Positions 1-15,804 of a stretch of 64,000 nt of DNA are shown here, piece by piece. The stretch's first letter is position 1. Each line of letters opens with the position of its first letter. This DNA is from Diprion similis (taxonomy: Eukaryota > Arthropoda > Insecta > Hymenoptera > Diprionidae). The stretch is taken from contig NC_060113.1 in the NCBI RefSeq assembly GCF_021155765.1, forward strand, positions 1,168,501 to 1,232,500, in the 5' to 3' direction. Below the pieces are notes generated by a model, which was not told the DNA's origin, made no database searches, and saw only the letters and a list, made by a program, of their open reading frames with translations. A program made the translations under genes and the position numbers.

Positions 1-1588
1 TCTAATTCACTTACAATTTCAAGGTCAGTTTTCAACTGTTGAATGGTGTATTCTTCAGAGGGACAATTCATTTCCAGGTGAAGCGATGACACTTGTTCAC
101 CAATAGTTTTCCAGTCAAAACTCATGTTAATGGAAACATTAACCTAATAAAAGATATGTGTTCCGTTGGTACTTCGACTTCGTGGAACTGCGAAAGTACA
201 GCAAGTGTCTTCCAGTCAGCAACCCGGTTACAAGTGGTCACAAGTTCAAAGATATATATTACGGGATTACGCAGCGCATACACACAGGCTCATAAAGAAG
301 TTCGTATCACATATCTTTCGGCGTATGAATTAAAGAAGAAAAAAAAATGTATGTATGTACAACAGGAAGCCAGATAAGCCGCAGTTCCGAGCCGTGAATT
401 CCAAGCGCCAATAATATTTTCAAAGTTATTAATAATTATATCGATAAATAGTAAGCTTAGGAATATTTCTAACAAATTTGGAATGTGCGTTCTTATTACT
501 GTTAGCAACAGTTTAGTATGTAATTAATAACGAAAATGTAAGATATGCGTATATCGTGGCGCGCGGGAAATAATCGACATAAGTTATAGATATTTCAAAT
601 CTTGTTATTATGTGACGTCATACAGACTAAGTTTAGAGAAGAAAAAATGTCACAGATAAGCGTAATACCGTTTGCAACATCAAAATATAGATTAGAAGCG
701 CGTACTCCAAATACACACCACTTTCAATAAGCCACGTGCCCACGTAATGAAAATAAATTTTCTATGTAAAAATTGAAATGTGAAATATACGTGGAAAATT
801 TGAATTAATTTTTTTTTTTAATTGGTGTTGACACCGACAATAAATTATAGGAATCTGAGCAATTGCTACATCTATGCTGCTAGAATATTTTAACGGGCAT
901 GAACTACAAGAATTCAAATCTTGATATTACGTCATTCTACAAGTTTAAGGATCTGTATCAATGAATAATGCATAACAACTGAAGGTTGTATTGATCATAC
1001 CGAGACAAGAAAAAAAAATAATACGTTATCCTGGAGAGTAGAGATAGATATAACATGACGTATTTGGTACAAACGGATATGTCCGATGACTAATTCTCTG
1101 AATATAAGGTCTATGGATCAAGCATGCTACCCGGTAAACGAGATAGAATTGATCAATTTCAATCCCTCAAAATTTGCAAAAAATTGGAACGATTTTGATG
1201 CATTTGAATTCTGTCGAAGTTGAAATTTTTTAAGCTTGCAAATTGACGTTTTCTTTTTCTGGAAATAGACTGGACTTCAACAAGTGTAACACCGCGTGCA
1301 TAACATATTAAACGAAGGAATTTGCCAACTGTAGCGTATATACCGAAGCAAACAGTATAATTTCTTCTCCCCACCGTGCATAAAGTGAAATGTCCTGAAA
1401 TCCCGATGAGAATTACACGTACCTACCCATACGACTCACACTCGATAGAGATCGTGACAAACCTAGAGTTTGCGGACTTTTAAATTGCCAGACATCGCGC
1501 CGCGCAGTCGACAGTTGAGATTTAAATTCGGTAGCGAACTGACGCGCGAACGAATCGAACGAGACCAGGATTTTTGAAGTCCTTAAAA
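1..1588. other. Upstream non-coding region of the cysteine-rich gene
   Basis: This is AT-rich DNA with no open frame that looks coding. Two loosely similar stretches of about 40 bases occur near 596 and 914; both begin TTCAAATCTTG and carry a TGACGTCA or ACGTCA core. The last 100 bases before the ATG at 1589 are richer in CG dinucleotides and probably hold the promoter and 5' UTR of the next gene. I see no clear TATA box. Confidence 0.5.
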
Positions 1589-3318
1589 ATGATTCGTCGT
1601 ATTTATATTATTGTCGCATCGTGTCTGCTCGTGATTACTCTACCGGTTGCAAATTCGATTGTGCAAAAAAATTCGGAAGAAACCGCGAGTAATACCGCAC
1701 TTGCAAAATTAGTTAGTATGTTCTCGAAACCAGGGGCATTCAAACAGGTAAAGAAGAATTTTGAAATGGCTGTAGTTAAAATCGAGTCGCTTCTCATGAT
1801 TCTGCAAAGATAATTCGAGGAATGAAAATTTGTGTGATAGATCTGTAAACGCGATAACATCGAAACGGCCTACATACTTTTGGGTAGACCATCATTTCAA
1901 ATGAATCTGTTTCCAGATCGATACGCTTCTGGGGGAGAATTCTATCGAGGAGAGCTCGACGTCTTGTCCAAAAGGTGATGATGGTTTGGAGTGTCGAAGA
2001 GCCGAGGCCCGAAAATCCGTAGATTGTCCCCACGGTAAGACGATAAATGAATAGTTTAAAAATCTGTAGCTCAAGTTCGTCTAACGTGTATTTTCTTCCA
2101 GAAACAACTAATTTAAGCGAATATCGTACGTTTAAATTGCAAGTTGTTTGTTCTACTTGACCAAAAGAGTCGTAAGTTGGCGGGGAAAACTGCATGTACG
2201 GTATGTACAGAGAACGGATGAAGAAGGAAAGAAAGAAAAAATGCTAAATTACGTAAATTATTGAATAGCTGTGATTAAATCTTCACGGTTCTTGAATTCA
2301 GTCCCTGTGCAGGCAACAGGCAATTTTGTTACCTGTTGTATGAATTGTTGCATTCTATAAGTTGCGGGTTAACAATACAGCAGTACGATGACCTTGACAA
2401 TAGCCACTCCCGTGTATGTTATGTATGTACAAGTGTATATCATTGATCAGAAGAGTGACAAAAATAGAGTATGGAATTACATACATTATCTATATGCCAG
2501 AATGTCGCATAGCAAAAATGTTGGTATGCGATACGGAAGAAAATGTCCTACACACTCGCCACAGCTTAAGGCAATAGAATGTATCACTTTTTTTTTTTTG
2601 CTCTGCGTCATTTAATGTCAACATATTAAGGCAGTTGTATTTTCAGTAATTTGTTCTTATAACTGAAAGAACAGTTATTCTTATTATAAGCTGGAATATA
2701 TGGTGTTTAGAAATTGTACTGAAAGGATATGTAATTCTGAAACAAAAATTTATCGCCGAAGTGAAATTCAGCATATTAATGTGTGATATGACGATTCGAG
2801 TTTCAGAATGTCTTGGTAAACAGAAACTTAAACCCACCTTACTTGGTGAACAAACAACCTACGAAAATATATATATATGAAAAAAAAAAAAAAAACCGAA
2901 TGTGCTAATTTCAAACATCAGATTTCTAGCAATGGATTTGATATAACTGCTGCAGTGCTTAAGCTGTGACTGTTAGAAAGTATGCAAAGATTCGTCAATA
3001 TTTAGATATAGATTCTAAACAGCGCGTAGTAATTGTAATAAGATAAATTTTTCGTGTTCAATTAAATCAGTACACGATAAAGATGATTCACTTTACCGTG
3101 AACTTATCCTATTTGTATTGTTCCCAGGAGACTGTTATTGCAATAATTGCGCACTTGCTGGTCCTCAAATGTGGGCTCCGTGTTGTCGTCAAGGTTTGAG
3201 ATGCTGTTCTCATCTGGCAGCAGCATGTAGAACGTGTGATCATCCAACGTTGTACCCATTTTGTGCCAAACACTTCAAAAAATGTACAAATCAGACGATT
3301 GAAAAGAAGGAGAAATAA
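1589..3318 (+). CDS. Small secreted cysteine-rich protein, unknown family (155 aa)
   Basis: Three exons join in phase: 1589-1747, 1917-2034 and 3128-3318 (468 nt, 155 aa). The donors are CAG|gtaaag and CACG|gtaaga; the acceptors are tttccag and ttcccag. The start is the ATG at 1589, followed by a basic stub and a hydrophobic run (IYIIVASCLLVITLPVANS) typical of a signal peptide. The mature part begins with an acidic, Ser/Thr-rich stretch. It ends in a cysteine-rich domain containing CYCNNC, APCC, LRCC, RTC and a final KKC. I count 14 cysteines after the signal peptide, enough for seven disulfides. It is probably secreted and disulfide-knotted. I do not recognise a named family, so a hormone, antimicrobial, venom-like or cuticular role would be a guess. 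An AATAAA at 3314-3319 overlaps the TAA stop, which is unusual for a poly(A) signal, so the real one may lie downstream. Confidence 0.75.
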
Positions 3319-4027
3319 ATTTAGTATAAAAAAAATGGTATAACAAACGAATATTGGGTTGTTTGAAGAACCTGTAGTTACAATTTAAGATTTCAAAGTC
3401 AGTAGAATCAGAAAATTCCTTGCCATAATTAAGGCCTACGGTGTAATTACATAACTTGTGTTCAACTCACAACCACTTTGCTACATATTTCCTGAATTGG
3501 CGAATATCAGATACACTAGTTAAACTGGTTTCCGAACTTTATCAGCATTACCTGATGGGAAATAGTGCAAGATTGAGCCAGAGGATCGAAATATTATCTA
3601 TTTTAAAGTAAGGCTAATCGTTTATAGGGAATTAATGATATAATTAGAAGTAAAAAATCACAACAAGTTTCACTACTGTGAGCAAATTCGAAAATTTAAA
3701 ATAAAAAGTATGAACGGATATTTAGCGAGTTCGAAAGATGCTCTAATCGATTAGTTTTTTCAAAATCTATCTTAATAAAACTAAACTTTTCGCCAACTCC
3801 GGAACAAGGAATGTTTAACTATCATTATTTATCCATTAGTTGTGAAAATCTATTGACATAGATTCAAAACCATTCAAGAAACTAGGGACATGACAAGGAG
3901 GCAAAATTGCTGATATTACTAGTAGTCAATAACAGAATGTAGCTTACGTCATATTGAAAAAATGTAAATAATAAACCTTGTTTAATAAATATGCAAGTAA
4001 TAATTGATATAATGTATAATAATGTTG

Positions 4028-4066
4028 ATGATAATAATGATAATAATAATAATAATAATAATAACA
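4028..4066. repeat. (TAA)n microsatellite
   Basis: An imperfect run of ATA/TAA triplets in intergenic DNA, interrupted by GATAAT units. It is simple sequence with no coding support. Confidence 0.85.
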
Positions 4067-4192
4067 TACATGTACAATAGAAAGATTATAAATAAATACC
4101 AATGTTTAAATACAATCATTGACAAGCTTTATTTATTTACCTTTCGTAATAGTTCATTAATAAACTTTTTACTAATTCTATTGGTTGGGGAA

Positions 4193-4219
4193 GGGGGGGG
4201 GGGGGGGGGGGGGAGGGGG
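4193..4219 (+). repeat. Poly-G tract (21 G, then A, then 5 G)
   Basis: An uninterrupted run of 21 G at 4193-4213 is followed by A and five more G, in otherwise AT-rich DNA. It could form a G-quadruplex. Homopolymers of this length are also error-prone in assembly, so the exact length is doubtful. Confidence 0.9.
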
Positions 4220-7200
4220 TTCGTGGCGATAGTATACCAAACGCGTCAAGGTCAAAACATAGATTGCAGTCAGATGTAATTATTCTTTGTCTAAGTCATC
4301 TCTAACGGAATTTGAATTTCTTCGCTACTATTCAAAACTTTCACACCGTAAATATAACACATGAAGTTTCAACTTAGCACCGACTGGATTTTGTATGTCA
4401 ACGATAACGGAGGCACATTAAACACTAAGAAAGGTCGGTCCTTTGGGATCTGTTCACTTAACTGCTTTGTATTATAGACCTAGATTATTATCTATTATTA
4501 TATTTCATTGCTTATCATGCATAAATTTTATCAAATTTTACTAAATCGTCTTTTCAAACAATCAATTTTGGCATTTCTAAATAAAAATTGTCCAGCCATA
4601 GCAGGTTTAGCACCACACAGACCCAAAGGACAATGAAATATCTATCAAATGATAGAGTTGTCATGTACAGAGTATACCTACATGATTCATTGAACTTTGT
4701 TTTTCTTTGATTTCTGTTTGTCAGAATTTTTGAAAAAATTTGCATTTCCAAATTTCCGTTAGCAAAGAGAAAACAGACATAATAGTATGAGTATCGACTC
4801 CACGTTTAATAACTTTACAGTTTTGTTGGAAACAAAATTTCCAGACATAAAACAAATCAGAGATACTGGAAACAGATATCTATTAAAAATCGATTAGGCT
4901 CGATCTGATCACCTAAGGGCACTCAAAAATTTGAAAAATCTTAAGCTAATTTTTTTCCATAGAAAAAAAAAAAGGATCGAAAGAAGCACACGAATGTTTA
5001 TAAAAAAGTGAGCAATATCCTCGAGAATTACGTTTAACTTTTTGTTCTTCTTTAAAGACCGTTGAATTTTTTTCCGAATTAAATACGGATGAAAAATAAA
5101 TGAGAAAAATAATAAGAATGATAATTAACAATGTTAATAATAAAAAGAAAAAATCTCAACATGTCGCTTTATTATACAAAACACAGAGATCTTTTATCTA
5201 TTATGCGATCCATAGATTACGGTGTATATTATTTACTTTATGAGTTCGAAGTTCTATTCGTGTATTACAAAGAGGGACGATTACGCTATTTTATTTATTT
5301 TATTATATACCGAGAAATATCGGGACTATAGTAGGTATATTTATTTAGTGAATCGGACATATGAACGGCTATTATTTTGATAAACACAAAAGGTGTTTAT
5401 AAAATTTTAATGAAATCAAGGCCAAGAATTCAATGCGGAAGAAAATGCCGGTGTCTTTTTCAATCTAATACAGGTACAATATAGGTAGTTAAATAAATTT
5501 TATTAGGCTTAATTTGCATGCATAGATGGAACTAGGACTTATGGTACAAAAATGTCTTTAATAAAACATCAAAACTCGAGTCTAACCACGCTGATGATGA
5601 TTTTACCCCTGATTTCTTCGACTTATTTAGATGAAAAACGTAAGCAAGTATCACCGGTAATTTCTTCCGGGATTATATGTGTAATAATTTATTTAAGAAT
5701 TACTTTTCAAATTGCTTATTTTGTGCACGCGCGCGAGTCATATTGTCACTTTTGAACAAGTTTGTTTGTTTGTTTTTTTTTTTTTTTTTTCCTTTCTTCC
5801 TATAATGGAAGATGATTACTTGAATAAATCCGTAAACGGTCCCTGGCCTTTACGAAATTATGGAAAAATTTTAGCTACTAGAAATTCAAGTCCAGTTTTG
5901 TTTTAACAAATAGTCACTTAGTTTGAAAAGATGAAAGGAAATAGATATACACAGAGTACAGGTACCGCCGCTGACGTAACTGAAACCAGCGACCAAGACT
6001 GTCTTAATTCTAAGAGTCTAGAAAGATTTTTTTTTTAATATATATATAATTCAGTTACTCGATTGTTGTTGTTGTTTTTTTATTTTTTTTTTATTTTTTA
6101 CGTTTCATTTTCCTTTTTTTAATTATTATATAACACTTATTACTGCCTTAAGACCTTTACAAATGTTCGTTATGTCTATATCAATTATTATTATTTTTAT
6201 ATATTCACTCACGTGCTTACATTACGCACTTCTCGACCGTCGGTTATTAGTTTTTTTTTTTTTCTTGATTAGTTGATTTTTTTTTTACAATTCAGTTTCT
6301 TCTTCCTTAAATTTGTTTCTTTAGGTTAGGGAAAAGAAAAGAGAACGAAAAAAAAGGCGAGCCGTTGTGCATATCAAAAATCTTGATTCGCGTACGGTAC
6401 GAGTCTTATAACGTTCGAGACCAGTATTTTATATTTTACGACATACAAATCAAAAAATTACAATCGCACGCCTATTAAAGTTGTAAAGAAGAACAACAAA
6501 AATTTGGACAATTTTTTTAAATTATATAACCAGTGCGATTCTTAACATTCTTATTGTTTTAAAATTCCGATTCATTCTTACACTACAATATGTTAACTAT
6601 TTTTCATTCAATTGTATCATACTCGTGTTTATGTGTGTATCCGTTTCGGTCCGTGTGTCTATACCGTTCATCGTTATTTAACATGAAAAAAGATAAATAT
6701 CAATATTCAATATTGATTGCATGAACGACGATACGTTTGAAATGGATTTAAAAAGATAATTTTTTCACAGATACAACAGTCAAATTATTAACGATAACTA
6801 TTTGATCGTTGTTATGTTTATCTAATGACAGCAAACTGTCAACGTAACGTTAAAACTGTTAGATTCACTGATTTCATTCATTTACTCACTTATTTTTTTT
6901 TTTTTTTTTGTTATTGACGATAATTCATATTAAAATAAATAAAAACAGATATATATTCATATCAAATAAGAGAACATTTATCATTTTACCATTGTGTTGC
7001 CTTGAAACGGCACGATTGTTTGTTGTCGTTCTTTGTATCATTATATGTTGTTTTTTTTTTTCAATCATTATTCATTCATCATTAGCAACTGTAACATTTT
7101 TCATGTTCAACGATACATTGAAATCCATTGAATTAATTATTTAATTAAATTATACTTTAATGAAAACACTGCAATGTCGATTATCAATATTCAGTATTGA

Positions 7201-7513
7201 CTATAATATTTGTACGATGCAGTTGAATCTTTTCATTATAAAGAAAATCACGTACAGCATTTAATTATCATCATTCATCAGAGTTTTTATTCCCATAATA
7301 TTTCATTTACTTCATTTTCATTTGCTTGTTTTATTTTATTTTATTTTGTTTATTTTTTTTTTTTCATTTTTATTCCCCCTTCATATTAGACTATTTATTT
7401 TCATTAAAAATTGTATTATTTTTTGTTTTTGTTTTTTTTTTTTTTTTTTGCAAATTTTTAAACCTTTTTTATTTCAATTTTAATCTTCACTGGTTGCGTT
7501 TACGAGCGTTCGG

Positions 7514-11524
<4,011 letters not shown>

Positions 11525-12159
11525 CCTCCCCAGTGCTACGACCCTGTAATAATGCAACGATGATTACTCATTGTGTTTAGCCGCAACAATTTACGTCAAA
11601 AGTATTGGGTAACAGCATTGATTCAACTAAAGGATGATTGACGATCAATCTTTGAACATGTTCAATAGCACTGGTAAGAATTGACTAACATGAATGAAAG
11701 TATGAATAAACACGGAAAATGAAAAGAAAAGTAAATAATAAATATTACATAGAAACGGAAAAGTATTATTCCACGCGGTGACGTGTGTTGTCGTCTTCGA
11801 CAGAACTGTTGTAAAATAGACTTGTTTAAACGAAGGCTAAAGTTAGGTAACTTTCCACAAATCCGAGACTTATTAGCATTACCACATTTCAGGATTCGAG
11901 TATACGTTGTTCAATGAAATATACATAGAGGTACACTACATGTCATAAAAATACAAGATCCAAAGAGAAAGCTGAGCAGTTTGGTGTGAGCTATAGAACA
12001 GCGGTATTGGGTATAAAAAAAACTAACCAAGATAAATCAAGAGGATGTAAAAACAAACCGGAAAACGGCGTTGACTTGAAAATGGAGGAAAACAAAAATA
12101 CCGCATTACCGTGTACGGTAAAAATTACTGAACTGCATAAACGGAACGGATGAATAGGA

Positions 12160-12202
12160 TTAGGTAGGTAGGTAGGTAGGTAGGTAGGTAGATAGGTAGA
12201 TA
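12160..12202. repeat. (GGTA)n microsatellite in p66 intron 1
   Basis: About ten copies of TAGG/GGTA with late GATA variants. It lies between the proposed non-coding first exon and the first coding exon of p66. Confidence 0.9.
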
Positions 12203-12589
12203 GTTCTGGGAAGGTAAAACGTAAAGAGACGAGTACTAAGAAAGTGTGTTTCTAACCTCTACGAGAGTTGAACCCGGCTTAGTTCGCGGCACAATTCCAT
12301 ACCGAGTATATATGAACCGTACAGTACGCGTGTTTAAGGCGAAGGTTATTAAACATCAATTAGTAAATGAACAAGCAGCACATATCAATCAACTACGCCA
12401 AGAAGTTATAATCGAATTCTTGAAACAGAAATAACAAAACCGATATATAAATCCGTCGTGTTATTTTGGCGTGACTTGAAAATAAATTTTCATTTCCGAA
12501 ACCATCACATCTCCTTGCCTCAACACGAATTGAATTTGATGCCTTCGGAAGTAGCGTCTCTACACAATGGCAGCTAACCGTAGCAAGCA

Positions 12590-12960
12590 AAGGGGACAGG
12601 GGGCATATGGGGGGCAGAAAGGGTGGTAACGGGGGGGGGAAATGGGAGGCTATGAGGAGCGGCAAGAGGCGAAGGGAGAAGCGACGACTCGCCGGGCAGA
12701 AAGAGAGGGGGGAGGGGGAGGGCGAGAGGGACTGTCGCACATTAATTACTTCTCCGTTCGTTCGTTCGTTCGTTCGCTCGCTCGCTCGCTCGCTCATTCC
12801 TTCGTTCGTTCGTTCGTTCGTTCGTTCGTTGTCTCCCTCCCCCCCGGCCCGTTCAACTTCACCCCTCCAACAGCCCCCCTCGACACCGCCTGAATGCCCT
12901 CCCTCCCTCCCTCCCGCCCTCCAGCCCTCCCGACCGTCGTCCACCCCGCGCCGAACGGAA
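12590..12960. repeat. G-rich purine block followed by TTCG/CTCG and CCCT repeats
   Basis: About 12590-12735 of the plus strand is almost entirely purine, with several G runs. It is followed by TTCG and CTCG tetranucleotide arrays (about 12757-12830) and then a C/T-rich block with CCCT repeats to about 12950. The open frames that cross it on both strands encode only Arg/Ser/Gly/Pro low-complexity sequence and I do not regard them as genes. It lies in p66 intron 1. Confidence 0.85.
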
Positions 12961-13256
12961 CACACACGAAACTACTAATCTTCACTCGACGTGTGTAATA
13001 TACAGATTTGTGGAATATAAAAAGGAAGAGGAAAAAAAAAACAACAACAACAACATTCGATTCGTCAAAAAGAACGTATCCCGCCGACTAATTACGTTTA
13101 ACAACGGTTTATTTATTATCTTTCTACCTTCTTTCTAAACATCACATTTCCACCCTCTGCTTACTTCTGCCCCAAAACGCAGGTATAGATCTATGTAAGA
13201 GACACATGATCGTTGTGTTTCAAAAATTGTATCCCGTTTCCCTCTATACTATATTG

Positions 13257-13278
13257 TATATATATATATATATATACC
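13257..13278. repeat. (TA)n microsatellite
   Basis: A short uninterrupted TA run in the p66 first intron. Confidence 0.85.
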
Positions 13279-14650
13279 GTGTGAATATAATAATACTAAT
13301 GCAATACGGTTTTGTTCTTTTTCTTTTTCTTTTTTTGATTGTTTTTTGTTTACACTTTCACATTATCGTTACCTATTTATAGTTATCTACTATACCTATA
13401 TATCATTTGTTCACGTACCACGTTGGACGATCCTTAGGGATAATAATAACAATAAGCGTGCATAGATGGATTTGGTTAATAGGATTGTGTAATTATTTCG
13501 GTGACTACAACTGTAATATGCATGCACGTACCTATACAGTGTATACCTATATGCATGACGTATGTACATACATACGTGGATATATTTGTAAGCGCACGTT
13601 ACGTTTGGATTTGTGTGTACATATGCGTGTGTGTACAACGGTGTATGTATGTACATGTACATACATACGAGATATCATACGTGGCCATTTTCGTTATCTC
13701 TTGGAATCTTGTGTCGGATTCCGTGATGTGAATTTTCGGCAAGAATTTCTAGGGTAACTAATACTCGATTTGTAATTACCTTATAATAGGGGGACGGGGG
13801 GGATATTTTTCGGTATGTTAAAATGCAAAAGAATTACTATTACATGCCGGGGCTAGACTCCCGCCTTTTTCTATTTATTTATTTATTTACTTGTACGTTT
13901 GATGTAGGATAGAGAGAAGAATTTAATTTTTTTTCTTTTTCTTCTTTCATACGAACGTGGTAACGAGATACGAGGGGGGGGAGGGGGAAGGGGGGAGGAA
14001 GGTAGAGGAAAAAAAAAATATCAGATACATTAAATAATGCTGCAGCGAGAGAACTCTACGGCAAGCAAGCACCGTTATTATAGGTATTTGGTGTTGTCGC
14101 GACGTCGAAATTTAAGCGACTAGTCAATTATTAACGACGTGGAAGAATTTCTACGTATCGGAACGACTACACCGACCGGACTGTTATACTTGTGTATATA
14201 TACAACATACGTATATACAGTTGATTACAGTTCAATGATCGCTGGAAATAATGTTAGACTTGTTACACACTGGTTAGTTAAATTCGGCTAGGAATGAAAA
14301 ATAGTCAAGTTTTTACTTGGGTAAAGCATCGCGTTTCGGCAATTCGTACGATAAACGAGGAATTGTCGAAGACAGGCAAACATTGTGCGGTTTTTACCGT
14401 TACAGATGGAAAGTGGGTAAAATTCTGTGAATTCTGATACCCAACACGACGGTATTTGGTAAATGTGGATTTGAAAGATCGCGAGGTCAACCGATGCGTA
14501 CGACGAGGTCGGTGCCGCTCGGAGATTTCCGCATTTTTCTCGTCACCGACACCAGTTGGACAATTTTCGAGCATACCCGTGTACTTGATGTTTATTCACG
14601 AGTATTTTGACACCCAACATGACCACATTCTGGATAAAGCGAGGACGTAC

Positions 14651-15110
14651 CTGGGGGTCAATCAAGGTTGGTCCAAATTTGTGTAAACCGCTTGACACAC
14701 AAATCGATTACACAAAGCAGCCGCTCTCCACACACTCGTCCTAGGGACCCACCGCACTTCACCGCATGATATCCGACGAGATATTAAACATTCCTCCGAT
14801 TCTCCGACACGAAAGATTCCGCATCTTTTAACTTGACACGATATTCAAACACCTTTTAAACACTTCATCAACCCTCCGATCGCACCTCAGACAATCCCGT
14901 AAGGGGGTAAAAGATTAACACCGCCTTCGCGCAAAAATTAACGAGAGTGATTCAATATGGCGGCCTTGTTCTGCTGCTGCTGTTCTTTCCCCCCACTTTG
15001 TATCCCCCTCTTGACCCCTCGCCGCTCCCCCCCCTCGCCCAGGGTAGCGCCGCTAGCTACGGGGCTCACCGGAAGGGCACCACGGACTCCGTAAATACGA
15101 GTGACAATTA
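14651..15110 (-). promoter_or_regulatory. Proposed p66 non-coding first exon and promoter region
   Basis: The first coding exon of p66 opens with an acceptor, so an upstream 5' UTR exon must exist. On the minus strand a strong donor, CCCAG|GTACGT, ends at 14651, giving an exon end of the right kind. About 300 bases further upstream lies ATGGCGGCC (14957-14965 on the plus strand), whose minus-strand form contains the GCCAT core of YY1/Pleiohomeotic sites often found near start sites. The exact start site is not visible. This is inference from position and splice signals. Confidence 0.4.
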
Positions 15111-15159
15111 TCCAAACAAATCCACGTGCTTCTGCGCACCCCACACTTTTTAAGCGGCG

Positions 15160-15726
15160 AAACTTAAGAAACCTACCGAGCGTCGCGTGTTATTAAATTA
15201 CGTCAAATTAAATACGTTACGCTTTCCTTCGATGATTCTTTACCTCTTTTGCTTCAAAATCTTGTAGCAAATTTCATTGATCATTAAGGAAACACCAGTG
15301 ATTATATATGAAATTATAATATTACAAGACAGAAATTCAATAACGAATGAATGAACGAACGACGAAAGAAATATCATAGCAATAACTTTAATTGCCATAC
15401 ATCATTTATTTATAGATATACATCTGTTGAGGTTTTTTTTTTTTTTTTTACCTTTCAAGTTTGTTTCTTTAATTCATACTATATGCGTGTATATATTTAT
15501 ATACCTATGTATATAATACGTACGTTAGCAAGTATGCATGTGTTTATGTGTGCGTGTGTATTCTCACCTGTAGCAAAATAAGTTACATAAGGAAATGATT
15601 TTATGGTAAATAATTCGATTTTGACATTAATTTCCATTGAACGAATATTTTTTTTGCAGGAAAAATGAATTTCAATGTGAAATTTCTGCTACAGATAATA
15701 TGTATGTAAAGATTCTTATTTATGTA

Positions 15727-15804
<78 letters not shown>

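Larger units (their letters stand above)
3319..7513. other. Long AT-rich intergenic stretch, including the probable p66 3' UTR
   Basis: No supported gene. Open frames here are short, mostly begin at non-ATG codons and are built from low-complexity sequence. From about 5760 to 7500 the plus strand is rich in T runs, so the p66 transcript sense is A-rich. Several TTTATT words lie just below the p66 stop, for example near 7467, and would read AATAAA on the minus strand. The p66 3' UTR therefore probably ends within this interval, but I cannot fix its end. Confidence 0.5.

Noticed and set aside
596-955. Two similar stretches of about 40 bases starting TTCAAATCTTG with ACGTCA cores
   Set aside because: The similarity is short and gapped; there is not enough to call a repeat family or paired element.
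12393-12985. Overlapping 60-190 residue open frames on both strands
   Set aside because: They run through TTCG, CTCG and CCCT repeats and a purine block; the proteins are Arg/Ser/Gly/Pro low-complexity with no domain.
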